Below, piece by piece: positions 1-7,747 of a stretch of DNA of 64,000 nt. Origin of the DNA: Parvibacillus sp035426385. GTDB lineage: Bacteria > Bacteroidota > Bacteroidia > Chitinophagales > Saprospiraceae. The notes under the pieces are model-generated. The model was given only the letters and a program-made list of their open reading frames with translations. It was not told where the DNA came from and ran no database searches. A program made the position numbers and the translations under genes. Numbering within the stretch: the stretch's first letter is position 1; every line of letters starts with the position of its first letter. The stretch covers positions 1-64,000 of the forward strand of contig DAOLZQ010000007.1 of assembly GCA_035426385.1 (NCBI GenBank), given 5' to 3'.

Positions 1-54
1 CCCCCGACCAGCTGATTACAAATCAGCTGCTCTGGCCAACTGAGCTACACTGGC
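1..54 (-). tRNA. tRNA-Thr (anticodon TGT), 3' part cut off by window edge
   Basis: Read on the minus strand from position 54, the sequence folds as the 5' acceptor strand GCCAGTG, a D-arm (GCTC...GAGC), an anticodon arm with stem GCTGA/TCAGC around loop TTTGTAA, a short variable region and the start of a G-rich T-stem. The anticodon TGT reads ACA, so it is a threonine tRNA. The T-loop and the 3' acceptor strand lie beyond position 1. Only the partial nature limits confidence. Confidence 0.93.
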
Positions 55-608
55 AATAAATTTTTGGCATTTTATCGGGCTTTCCCGAAAAACGACTGCA
101 AAGATAATATTATACGTTGGATTTTTTTAATGTTTTTTGAAAAAATATTTGAGAGTTTCTCAGATTCTTCCGGATGCTATAAGCGAAGTTGAGTAAAAAT
201 AGTTCCAAAGGTGATATCTCTTAACATAAGTTGTTGATTTCCAGCCACCAATTTATTAAAGTGCTCCTTATAAACAATTTCTAAGTCCCTGCTAGAAAAG
301 ATAAATATAAGTAAATATTTTATGCATTACACTGTAAAGTTTAGCAATTTATGCCATACCTCACCCTAACCTAAAAATCGTTTCCCTGAATACAAACTAT
401 TTTCGAAACTATGTAAATTAAAAATTTGGGCAGAGTAAACATTTTTATTTAAAAATTAAAGGTACCTAAGTTATAAACTACGGTTATTTCACAGAAAAGC
501 AAAAAATATTTGGGCAATAAAATAACAAACCCTATCTTTAGAACGTATTATTACTGTAGCCGAGTTATAATCTTATTTTTCATAGTAATCCCATGACATT
601 TTGAACCG
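55..608. other. AT-rich intergenic region
   Basis: About 550 bases between the tRNA and the first small ORF. No ORF with coding character and no clear hairpin is visible. Near the right end TATCTTTA (533-540) is one base off the Bacteroidota -7 element TAnnTTTG and could serve the small ORF at 609. Confidence 0.5.
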
Positions 609-731
609 ATGAAAGGTTTTGTAAAAGTTTTAATTCTACTTGTTTTAATGGTTGTTGCGTACATGATATATGTACAGCAAGTGCCAAAGGAGGAAGTAAT
701 CATCAAAGTAAAAGCAGAAAGGTCTGTTTAA
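609..731 (+). CDS. small single-pass membrane protein (40 aa), unknown
   Basis: ATG at 609 opens a 40-codon frame ending in TAA at 729-731. The peptide has a short basic N-terminus (MKGFVK), one hydrophobic segment at about residues 5-22 and a charged, Lys/Glu-rich tail: the layout of a small inner-membrane protein. A -7-like element (TATCTTTA, 533-540) lies 70 bases upstream. It runs convergently towards purM. No family is recognised; the reading frame plus hydrophobic pattern is the only support, so it may be chance. Confidence 0.45.
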   Translation: MKGFVKVLILLVLMVVAYMIYVQQVPKEEVIIKVKAERSV

Positions 732-762
732 TCCCTCCCCGGAATTCTTCATTCGTTTTTTC

Positions 763-1947
763 TTAATTATAAATGATTTCTCCTTCTTCCAACCGAAGTT
801 TAACCTGAGCATCTGTTGATGACTCCTCTACCCTGCCAATTACCGCTGCCTCAATATTAAATTCTCTCGAAATAGTGATCAACTCCTGAGCAACTTCCGA
901 ATTAGTATAGATTTCTAACCGGGTACCCATATTAAATACCCGATACATCTCCCGTAGATCAGTATTGGCCTCATCGCCTATTAACTTGAAAATTGGCGGC
1001 ACAGGTAATAGATTATCCTTTATTATACTCACCGGTTCATCGAGATACTTTAGCACTTTGGTGTGAGCACCACCTGTATTGTGGATGATACCACCCAGTT
1101 GACCCGGATATAGTTCTAATATCTTCGCAAGGAGAGGTAAATAGGTCCTGGTAGGTGAAAGTACCAATGATCCCAGTGAATAAGGGCTACCATCTATTTC
1201 CACTATTTCCTCCACACTCCGCTGACCGGTATAGACAACCTCTGGATCTGTCTGAGGTGCATAAGTCTCCGGATAAGTCTTACTATACTTACCACCTCCA
1301 AACAGTTCGTGGCGTGCCATAGTCAGTCCATTTGAACCGATCCCGGAATTATAACTTTGCTCATACGTGGCCTGGCCATATGAAGCAAAACCAACGATAA
1401 CCTGACCCGGCCGAATGCGGTTGATCACCAGCCGACTTCTCGGCATACGTGCAAATGCGGTAAAACCAACATCAAGAGTGCGGACGATATCACCGACATC
1501 TGCAGTCTCACCGCCGGCCAGATGCAAATGAACACCATGCGTGCGCATATTCTCAACAAATGCAACCGCCTCATTAATAATTACCGAAAGTACATCACCA
1601 TCTATCAAATGCTTATTGCGCCCTACTGTGCTGCTCAGGATTATGTTATCAATACATCCGACACAGGCCATATCATCCGTGTTCATCACGATGGCATCCT
1701 GTACTATACCTTTCCAGATATTAATGTCACCTGTCTCCTTATAATATAGATATGCCAGTGCTGTCTTGGTGCCAGCCGTATCTGCGTGCATGATGTTGCA
1801 ATAGTCGTCAGAGCCGCCTATATAATCGGGTAATATTTTACAGAAAGCAGTAGGATACAGGCCCTGGTCCAAATTCTTTATCGCACGGTGTACGTCTTCC
1901 TTTCCTGCAGCCACACCGCGACGTGCGTACTTATTTTGATCTTCCAT
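763..1947 (-). CDS. purM: phosphoribosylformylglycinamidine cyclo-ligase (AIR synthase), Bacteroidota type
   Basis: Closes the imidazole ring of FGAM to AIR with ATP in cytoplasmic de novo purine synthesis. The 394-residue protein is longer than E. coli PurM (about 345 aa) but matches the longer Bacteroidota form: N-terminus KYARRGVAAGKEDVH, HADTAGTKTALAY (glycine-rich substrate loop), GGETADVGD and SNGLTMARHE are all present, followed by the C-terminal AIRS domain with HNTGGAHTK. It starts 3 bases after the stop of the upstream YggS gene, so the two are probably one transcript. A second purine gene, purN, lies at 31183, not linked to it. No defect seen. Confidence 0.93.
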   Translation of the reverse strand: MEDQNKYARRGVAAGKEDVHRAIKNLDQGLYPTAFCKILPDYIGGSDDYCNIMHADTAGTKTALAYLYYKETGDINIWKGIVQDAIVMNTDDMACVGCIDNIILSSTVGRNKHLIDGDVLSVIINEAVAFVENMRTHGVHLHLAGGETADVGDIVRTLDVGFTAFARMPRSRLVINRIRPGQVIVGFASYGQATYEQSYNSGIGSNGLTMARHELFGGGKYSKTYPETYAPQTDPEVVYTGQRSVEEIVEIDGSPYSLGSLVLSPTRTYLPLLAKILELYPGQLGGIIHNTGGAHTKVLKYLDEPVSIIKDNLLPVPPIFKLIGDEANTDLREMYRVFNMGTRLEIYTNSEVAQELITISREFNIEAAVIGRVEESSTDAQVKLRLEEGEIIYN

Positions 1948-1950
1948 CTC

Positions 1951-2598
1951 TTACTTTTCAAACAATTTACTACCAATTCGCACCATGGTCGAGCCACATT
2001 CCAGGGCCAATTTATAATCAGATGACATCCCCATAGAACAGTGGGCAAAGCTCGAATGATCTTTAAAAAATCCCATTTTTAATTCGTCAAATATTTTCCT
2101 CAACGAGATAAATTCACCTTTGATCAATGACTGATCATCTGTTAATGTAGCCATTCCCATGATGCCACACACTTCAATATCATCGTGCGACGTAAATCCC
2201 GAGTCTATCCAGTCAAACAATTCTGCAGGTGAAAATCCCGATTTAGTTTCCTCTTGAGCTACATGAAGTTGCAACAATACCTTCAGAGGTTGCTCACGCA
2301 ATTCTATATGACTTAGTAAGGTCTTGTACAGCTTTGCGCTGTCCATGCTCTGCAGCATACTGACCTCAGTGATCACTTGCTTCACTTTATTGGACTGCAA
2401 GTGGCCGATCATGTGCCATTCAATATCTCCGGGCAAATCATCTTTTTTGTGCAGTAACTCCTGCACCCTATTCTCGCCCATTATCCGTTGGCCGGCCTCG
2501 TACAAAGGCATGATTTCAGTAGCACTGTGGGTCTTTGTAACTGCCACTAGAGTCGTCTGAAACGGCTTTAATTCATCTAAAATTTTAAATAATTGCAT
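1951..2598 (-). CDS. YggS/PROSC family pyridoxal-phosphate homeostasis protein
   Basis: A 215-residue alanine-racemase-fold protein of the YggS/COG0325 family, which binds PLP without a known enzymatic reaction and influences cytoplasmic PLP and amino-acid pools. Visible marks: VAVTKTHS near residue 20, where the lysine would carry PLP, MGENRVQE, WHMIGHLQSNKVK, and the C-terminal MGMSSDYKLALECGSTMVRIGS phosphate-binding stretch split across the last strands. Length is near the family norm (about 220). It is first gene of a pair with purM; the ATG at 2598 is divergent from a promoter at 2628-2635. Confidence 0.9.
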   Translation of the reverse strand: MQLFKILDELKPFQTTLVAVTKTHSATEIMPLYEAGQRIMGENRVQELLHKKDDLPGDIEWHMIGHLQSNKVKQVITEVSMLQSMDSAKLYKTLLSHIELREQPLKVLLQLHVAQEETKSGFSPAELFDWIDSGFTSHDDIEVCGIMGMATLTDDQSLIKGEFISLRKIFDELKMGFFKDHSSFAHCSMGMSSDYKLALECGSTMVRIGSKLFEK

Positions 2599-2627
2599 TC
2601 GATATATTAAAATTAATCATAATGTGT

Positions 2628-2635
2628 TATCTTTG
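2628..2635 (+). promoter_or_regulatory. -7 promoter element TATCTTTG
   Basis: Exact match to the Bacteroidota -7 consensus TAnnTTTG, 105 bases before the ATG at 2740 and pointing to it. No convincing TTG at the -33 spacing is visible. Confidence 0.5.
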
Positions 2636-2739
2636 CTTTATTCATCTGTTACACAAAAGTTAAAGATAAGGTGTGACGGACGGAAAGAATACAATTCGGC
2701 GTTTTATAAATTATAGTCCCTTTTTTAAAATTCAATTCC

Positions 2740-2907
2740 ATGCATCGATCCATTCCACAACTGCAATTAGAAAAGCAAAACAAGAAATCGGCCTTAATTA
2801 CTTATCTGATATTCATCACATTACTATCTATATTGGTTTGGTTCTTTGGCTTTCAGCACTCATTTCCAGCTCAATATGATGATACCAGCATAGTAAGAAT
2901 GCCCTGA
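2740..2907 (+). CDS. small membrane-anchored protein (55 aa), possibly a truncated TonB-like N-terminus
   Basis: ATG at 2740 gives 55 codons with TGA at 2905-2907. A polar, Lys-rich N-terminus (QLEKQNKKSA) is followed by one hydrophobic segment (about residues 19-40) and a short periplasmic-like tail. This charge-then-helix layout resembles the N-terminus of Bacteroidota energy-transducer TonB proteins, but the rest is missing. The stop directly abuts the stop of the convergent deoxynucleoside kinase (2908). A TATCTTTG promoter element lies upstream. It may be a complete small protein or a remnant; a competing frame from 2673 looks less protein-like. Confidence 0.45.
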   Translation: MHRSIPQLQLEKQNKKSALITYLIFITLLSILVWFFGFQHSFPAQYDDTSIVRMP

Positions 2908-3549
2908 TCAACTGAAGAGACCATTTATTTCACCATCCACCATTTCTATAACTCGTGCCAGATCTTCTTGATTTTCTATAAAATTTAGCTTATCTGCATT
3001 AATGATGAGCAGCGGCCCTTCTGTATAATTATCTATCCAATCTTCGTATCTCTTATTCAATTTTTTGAGATAATCCAGGCTCATACTACCCTCATAATCT
3101 CTCCCTCGGGTCTGAATGTGCGATACCAGCGTTGGAATTCCGGCGCGCAGATAGATGAGCAGATCGGGTGGCTTTACCTGTGAAGACATGGTGCGAAACA
3201 GATCAAAATAATTATTAAAATCTCTTTGGCTCATCAGACCCATCTCATGCAGATTGGGCGCAAATATGTAAGCGTCTTCGTAGATCGTCCTGTCCTGAAT
3301 TACAGGCAGGTCGCCCTGCTGTATATTAAGTACCTGCTTGTAACGACTATTGAGAAAGTAAATCTGGAGATTGAAAGACCAGCGGTGCATGTCATTATAG
3401 AAATCTGCGAGGTATGGATTGGTTTCAGTATCTTCATAATGTACTGACCAGTCAAAATGACGGGCCAGCAGAGCGGTTAGAGAGGTCTTTCCGGCGCCAA
3501 TATTGCCCGCTAAGGCAATATGTTTGATCTTGTGTTCTGCTGAGGACAT
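2908..3549 (-). CDS. deoxynucleoside kinase (dNK family)
   Basis: Phosphorylates deoxynucleosides with ATP in the salvage pathway (dAK/dGK/dCK-like). P-loop GNIGAGKT at residues 15-22, an ED pair near residues 39-40, RWSFNLQIYFLNSR substrate-site helix and the DRT motif at 86-88 followed by IYED are the family hallmarks; at 213 aa the size is typical. The frame is open up to 3612, but the start at 3549 is preferred: the P-loop then lies at the usual distance, and a TATCTTTG promoter element (3571-3578) sits inside the longer version. Substrate preference cannot be told from the sequence. Confidence 0.9.
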   Translation of the reverse strand: MSSAEHKIKHIALAGNIGAGKTSLTALLARHFDWSVHYEDTETNPYLADFYNDMHRWSFNLQIYFLNSRYKQVLNIQQGDLPVIQDRTIYEDAYIFAPNLHEMGLMSQRDFNNYFDLFRTMSSQVKPPDLLIYLRAGIPTLVSHIQTRGRDYEGSMSLDYLKKLNKRYEDWIDNYTEGPLLIINADKLNFIENQEDLARVIEMVDGEINGLFS

Positions 3550-3570
3550 ATATAAGGTATGGAATCCGAG

Positions 3571-3578
3571 CAAAGATA
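3571..3578 (-). promoter_or_regulatory. -7 promoter element TATCTTTG for the deoxynucleoside kinase
   Basis: Read on the minus strand this is TATCTTTG, a perfect TAnnTTTG, 21 bases before the ATG at 3549. It falls inside the N-terminally extended frame and so decides for the shorter start. Confidence 0.6.
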
Positions 3579-3773
3579 AAATAATGGCCGGAATCAAAGT
3601 GTGCTTACCCATTTTCAGCGCAATTTTATGCCGGTATCCTACAGTTCCATCACAATCAAGATCACATTATAAGCGATAAACCGCCATTGGGCTATGATAT
3701 AGAGCAGAATATCGAAAAAATGTTTCTTAGGCTTTAATATGCAGTAATATTGTCACTTGATCTAAGATGACAT

Positions 3774-4490
3774 ATGAATCAGGAAATTATCTCTATTAAA
3801 TCCTTGTCCAAGGTATATTTTATGGGTGACCAAAAGCTGATGGCGCTGCGGGATGTGACTTTGTCTATTACTAAGAATGAATATGTCGCGCTGATGGGAC
3901 CTTCGGGTTCGGGTAAATCCACACTCATGAATATTTTAGGTTGTCTGGACTCTCCCACCTCCGGTAGCTATACACTCAATGGCATCAACGTAAGTCAGAT
4001 GATAGATAATGACCTGGCGGCGGTTCGAAATAAAGAGATCGGGTTTATATTCCAGACCTTTAATCTGCTACCCCGCCTCAGTGCACTTGACAATGTGGCC
4101 ATACCACTCATATACGCAGGGATGTCTAAGAAGCAAAGGGTAGAAAAAGCAACTATCGCACTGGAAAAAGTGGGGCTTACGGATCGTATGAAACACCGGC
4201 CAAATGAACTCTCAGGTGGTCAAAGACAACGGGTCGCTATCGCACGTGCTATCGTCAATGATCCGGCAATAATTCTCGCAGATGAACCGACCGGTAACCT
4301 AGACACTAAAACCAGTCTGGAAATCATGGCCATCTTTGAAACCATGCATCAAGCGGGAAACACCATTATAGTCGTAACTCACGAACCTGATATCGCAGAG
4401 TATGCACACCGAATCGTCAGGCTGAGGGATGGTAATATAGAGAGTGACCAGGTAAATCCGAATCCGGTCATACAGGGCGTGGTAATGTAA
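3774..4490 (+). CDS. ABC transporter ATP-binding protein, MacB/LolD type
   Basis: A 238-residue ATPase of the MacB/LolD/FtsE subfamily, which powers mechanotransmission or lipoprotein/peptide extrusion rather than classic uptake. Seen: Walker A GPSGSGKST (about residues 42-50), Q-loop FQTFNLLPRLSALDNV typical of this subfamily, signature LSGGQRQRVAIARA, Walker B IILADEPTGNLD and switch histidine VVTHEPD. No permease or periplasmic partner is adjacent on either side, so the cognate membrane protein must be encoded elsewhere. Substrate unknown. Confidence 0.9.
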   Translation: MNQEIISIKSLSKVYFMGDQKLMALRDVTLSITKNEYVALMGPSGSGKSTLMNILGCLDSPTSGSYTLNGINVSQMIDNDLAAVRNKEIGFIFQTFNLLPRLSALDNVAIPLIYAGMSKKQRVEKATIALEKVGLTDRMKHRPNELSGGQRQRVAIARAIVNDPAIILADEPTGNLDTKTSLEIMAIFETMHQAGNTIIVVTHEPDIAEYAHRIVRLRDGNIESDQVNPNPVIQGVVM

Positions 4491-4822
4491 TATTTAGATG
4501 GAATTTAGAAAAGAAATATCAATTTGAGAACTGAGACAGATACAGTTATTCTCAATTCTGTTAAAATAAATACAAGATTAAATGCTAAAAAACTACACCG
4601 CAAAATCTACATTGGATTAAGATATATATATTACTTTTTTAATACAACAATTTATGATGTGCAAAAAAAATCACCATATAAGTATCTGAAATAAGGCAAA
4701 GAAACCTATTTCCTTACTATTTAGATTGATATAGATATTATTGAATTAATTCAAAGTACCCCATTTTATTAATCTAATGTAAATCGTATGACATTTAGAC
4801 TCTTTTCATTCAAATCTACATA
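4491..4822. other. AT-rich intergenic region; encodes the read-through tail of the propeller gene at its right end
   Basis: 332 bases with no independent gene or strong hairpin. Its right end matters: on the minus strand, 4772-4822 continues the reading frame of the beta-propeller gene for 17 sense codons after the amber codon at 4823-4825, stopping at TAA 4769-4771. Confidence 0.6.
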
Positions 4823-6274
4823 CTAAATAATATATAATCCAGGACTTAAAGATGGAATTTGGAATTTTATAAATCTTAAATCCTCGTATTGATCTAAAGA
4901 CAACTCATATAGTTTTTCCCCAAGAAGGGAAAATAAAGCCATTTTCTGTCCAAACTTAATTGCCTGATCAAATTCTATTTGAAGCAATTTATTTGTTACA
5001 GGATTAACGATTTTGAAACCTAAGTTTACTTTCTTATTTGCGACCTTGGCACTTCTTTCATTGGAATTGAATGAAGTGAGCTTTGAGATTAATGGGTTAT
5101 TATATGTATAAATTAATAATATAGTATTATCATCATCTTTAACTATCGGAAGATTTAAACGACGTCGCTTATCCTCCACCATACTCAAAATTTTATTGTA
5201 TAGATTAGAATTATACACCTTAATAAAATAGTCATCAGAACTAAAGTCAGGTGATAAATCAAAAAAATTAAAAGCGCTGGAATACCGATTATCAATGACT
5301 ACACCGGTGAGCAATTCAAGCAAAACTCCGCTCTGCTTATCATAGACATAGTTTCTAATCTTATTTTTAAATCCCGAAGATATGACCAGATTGTCCTTAT
5401 TGTTATGGTAAGAATTTATCAAATAGTTGGTATCAATTAGAATAGCGTCTGCAACCGGATCATGAATCTGATCTAACTTATCTTTTATCATCTTATTATC
5501 TACTTTAGAGGCAACAATTGTATATTTATTAATTATGCTGCCATCGAATGAAATTTCAAATATTTCACCTGAATATAGATTACTATACATAATAAGTCCT
5601 CTTTTCTCATCGACTTGTAATCTATTAGAAATCTTAAAATTGTAAGCGGAATTAAATAAATCATTACCGTTTTCATTTAATTCCTTCTTAGTTATTGTTG
5701 AAATTATAACACCATTGCTATCTGCAATTAAAAGCGCCTTGGAAAAATACTCGGGTTTATCTGAATTGAAGGGAGTATAAAACACAAATTTCCTACTAAT
5801 TGAAGAATATTTAAAATCCATCACATTATAAGGGAGTAAAACCCGACTGATCTCCTGATTTGAAGGAATATCAAATTTAGCAAGGGAACTAATAGCGGTA
5901 TTCAGTATATATAGTTGATTATCTGATTCGGAGACATTAAATTTAAAATCATGTCCTGAAGTATTCATATCCAAAACACCTACTGAACCAAGAAAGCGAC
6001 CTTCCAAATCAAACTTGAATACCAGCCCACCATATTTATAATCAGTCAGGTAAATGAAATGAGGTGTCATTTTCAAGTCTAGAATGTAATTAAGTCGAAA
6101 AGTATCAGATCTGTCCAATGCTACATAACGGGGTAAATTATAAGGAAGCTCAAAATTTTCACCGTTTTTATAAAACTTATACGCATCTTCTATAGGTAAC
6201 TGTTGGGAAAATACCTGGTGGATGGAAAATGAGCAAAAGGCAATTGAGGCATATTTAAGAACTACGGATTTCAT
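4823..6274 (-). CDS. secreted 6-bladed beta-propeller protein with interrupted T9SS sorting domain
   Basis: 483 residues with a signal peptide ending near VFSQQ (about residue 24). The body has repeating strand patterns such as DLKMTPHFIYLTDYKYGG and FKFDLEGRFLGSVG, typical of the 6-bladed propeller proteins (BF3164-like/TolB-like) of Bacteroidota. From about residue 415 the sequence (VNPVTNKLLQIEF...GLYII) is a type A T9SS sorting domain, but it ends at an amber codon after PGLYII; in the same frame another 17 codons (YVDLNEKSLNVIRFTLD) would complete the last strand. The upstream Cys-rich gene stops 11 bases before this ATG, suggesting co-transcription. Function unknown; the propeller may bind the small partner. 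Confidence 0.75.
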   Translation of the reverse strand: MKSVVLKYASIAFCSFSIHQVFSQQLPIEDAYKFYKNGENFELPYNLPRYVALDRSDTFRLNYILDLKMTPHFIYLTDYKYGGLVFKFDLEGRFLGSVGVLDMNTSGHDFKFNVSESDNQLYILNTAISSLAKFDIPSNQEISRVLLPYNVMDFKYSSISRKFVFYTPFNSDKPEYFSKALLIADSNGVIISTITKKELNENGNDLFNSAYNFKISNRLQVDEKRGLIMYSNLYSGEIFEISFDGSIINKYTIVASKVDNKMIKDKLDQIHDPVADAILIDTNYLINSYHNNKDNLVISSGFKNKIRNYVYDKQSGVLLELLTGVVIDNRYSSAFNFFDLSPDFSSDDYFIKVYNSNLYNKILSMVEDKRRRLNLPIVKDDDNTILLIYTYNNPLISKLTSFNSNERSAKVANKKVNLGFKIVNPVTNKLLQIEFDQAIKFGQKMALFSLLGEKLYELSLDQYEDLRFIKFQIPSLSPGLYII

Positions 6275-6285
6275 GAGTTATACTT

Positions 6286-6675
6286 TTATTTTGAATTAGA
6301 ATCAATATCAAATGTAGCAGTACATGATCCGCACAAACTAGCACAATCGGACTGTCTTGTAATACAATCCGTGCCCGGATTGCACCAAATAAATCCTCCA
6401 AAATGACAAGTATATATATATGTCTGAGTGGAGAAAAATCGTTGATTTCCATCTTCGCAGCAGCAAATCAGACTACCTATTATAGGTCCACTCTGACTAT
6501 TACAAGCGTAATCCAAAACCCAAATCCAAACGGGGGCAAGTTGGTTGCAATATCCAGGAATAACAACGTGGATCTTTGATATTATTTGTAAATCATTTCT
6601 TTCTGGAATTGATGCCTTAAGGCTAAAAACAGATAGAATTAATAAGAAAAGAATAAGATTAACAATTTTCATCAT
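6286..6675 (-). CDS. secreted Cys-rich small protein, unknown family
   Basis: 129 residues from the ATG at 6675 (start chosen because AAGGA lies about 7 bases upstream; ATGs at 6681 and 6672 are alternatives). A signal peptide (MMKIVNLILFLLILSVFSLKA) is followed by a mature part with eleven cysteines, including CCC and a C-terminal run spaced CNPGTDC...DC...LCGSC. This suggests disulphide-bonded extracellular or surface location. It lies 11 bases before the beta-propeller gene, the same order as NVEALA-type peptides and their propeller partners in Bacteroides, though no NVEALA motif is present. I do not recognise the family. Confidence 0.65.
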   Translation of the reverse strand: MMKIVNLILFLLILSVFSLKASIPERNDLQIISKIHVVIPGYCNQLAPVWIWVLDYACNSQSGPIIGSLICCCEDGNQRFFSTQTYIYTCHFGGFIWCNPGTDCITRQSDCASLCGSCTATFDIDSNSK

Positions 6676-6686
6676 AAACATTTCCT

Positions 6687-6712
6687 TTATAAAAATATAA
6701 GTATTTTTATAA
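6687..6712. repeat. AT-only inverted repeat before the Cys-rich gene
   Basis: 6687-6697 pairs with 6702-6712 (11 bp, 4-base loop TAAG). It sits just upstream of the minus-strand start at 6675 and could be a regulator site, a weak terminator for convergent/neighbouring transcription, or chance in AT-rich DNA. Confidence 0.4.
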
Positions 6713-6779
6713 TTTTTAGTTAATAATATGTTAATATTAAAAACTTTCCATCACTCTAGTACCCCAATCTCCTTTAAAC

Positions 6780-7577
6780 CTATAACTCGGGTGTATGCGT
6801 CACCGTGTTTTTTGATAGCTTCTCTTCACCCTTTATGGCTGTGCGCAGATATTGGAGTACTTGATCTTCCTCCAACTGCATATTCAGATTACCACGATAA
6901 GCGTGAGCAATTGTACCACGCTCCTCAGATACGATAAACACATGCGCATTGCTAACTTCGCTTAGGCCGAGTCCGGCGCGATGTCGCAAGCCCGCATGTG
7001 GCGGCAGAGTTAAGTTGTCGGATACCGGAAGGATACAACTGGCTTTATATATCTTCATGTTGTAAATGACCATAGCTCCGTCGTGGAGCGGTGATTCTTT
7101 ATTGAAGATACTGACGATCAATTGCTTGGTTACTTCCGCATTGATGAGAATCCCACTATCCTCCAGACCTGGAAAATTGAGGTCTTCGGCCAGCACGATG
7201 AGTGCTCCTACCCGTTCTTTGGCCATTCTAAGCATAGAACTATGTAATTGAGCCACCATAGGAGATTCTTCCAGAGGGGCCTTCATAATTCTGAAAAAGC
7301 GACCATTAAAGAAGGGTATGTTACCCTTGACGGCGTTATTTCCAAGCACAAGGAGAAACTTGCGTATCTCCGGCTGGAAGATGATAACCAAAGCAATCAC
7401 TCCAACTGATACAAACTGGCCCAGTATCATGGTGAGCAGCTCCATTTTTAAGAGAGTGACGATCCACCAGGCAATGAAAAGAACGGTAATCCCGAGAAAA
7501 ATATAGAAAGCAAGCCCACCCTTCAGTAGTTTATAGATCCTGAAGATCAGATAGGCAACAATGATGATATCCAGCAA
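6780..7577 (-). CDS. cdaA: diadenylate cyclase CdaA (c-di-AMP synthase)
   Basis: Makes cyclic di-AMP from two ATP at the inner face of the cytoplasmic membrane. Three transmembrane helices (about residues 1-18, 23-42, 48-67) are followed by QPEIRKFL and the DAC domain with the catalytic motifs DGA (166-168) and RHR (198-200). 265 aa as called from a TTG at 7577. Homologues begin some 15 residues earlier, and the same frame codes plausible family sequence (DIGFLSIRLWDL) back to an ATT at 7623-7625, so the true start may be that non-ATG codon. A TACTTTTG promoter element lies at 7670-7677. c-di-AMP usually governs potassium, osmolyte and wall homeostasis. Confidence 0.92.
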   Translation of the reverse strand: MLDIIIVAYLIFRIYKLLKGGLAFYIFLGITVLFIAWWIVTLLKMELLTMILGQFVSVGVIALVIIFQPEIRKFLLVLGNNAVKGNIPFFNGRFFRIMKAPLEESPMVAQLHSSMLRMAKERVGALIVLAEDLNFPGLEDSGILINAEVTKQLIVSIFNKESPLHDGAMVIYNMKIYKASCILPVSDNLTLPPHAGLRHRAGLGLSEVSNAHVFIVSEERGTIAHAYRGNLNMQLEEDQVLQYLRTAIKGEEKLSKNTVTHTPEL

Positions 7578-7669
7578 GTCCCAGAGCCGGATGGAAAGAA
7601 AACCTATATCGAATAAATGATTAATGTGCCAGTAACTTTATTGTGAATTATAACTGCTGTGGTTATGCA

Positions 7670-7677
7670 CAAAAGTA
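7670..7677 (-). promoter_or_regulatory. -7 promoter element TACTTTTG for cdaA
   Basis: Minus-strand TACTTTTG, a perfect TAnnTTTG, 45 bases before the ATT candidate start and 93 before the TTG. It is back-to-back with the plus-strand element at 7710. Confidence 0.5.
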
Positions 7678-7709
7678 ACTACTTTTCATTCAATTTCGAT
7701 TCAATATAG

Positions 7710-7717
7710 TATGTTTG
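7710..7717 (+). promoter_or_regulatory. -7 promoter element TATGTTTG
   Basis: Perfect TAnnTTTG 31 bases before the ATG at 7748; forms a divergent pair with the cdaA element. Confidence 0.55.
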
Positions 7718-7747
7718 CTATAATTAGCCGTTCCTATAGAATATAGA

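Noticed and set aside
2673..2879. 68-codon plus-strand frame near the small membrane ORF
   Set aside because: It overlaps the more protein-like frame starting at 2740, begins with no helix or signal and has an unlikely composition.
6728..6937. 69-codon plus-strand frame across the cdaA 3' end
   Set aside because: Mostly antisense to cdaA coding sequence; no independent promoter or motif.
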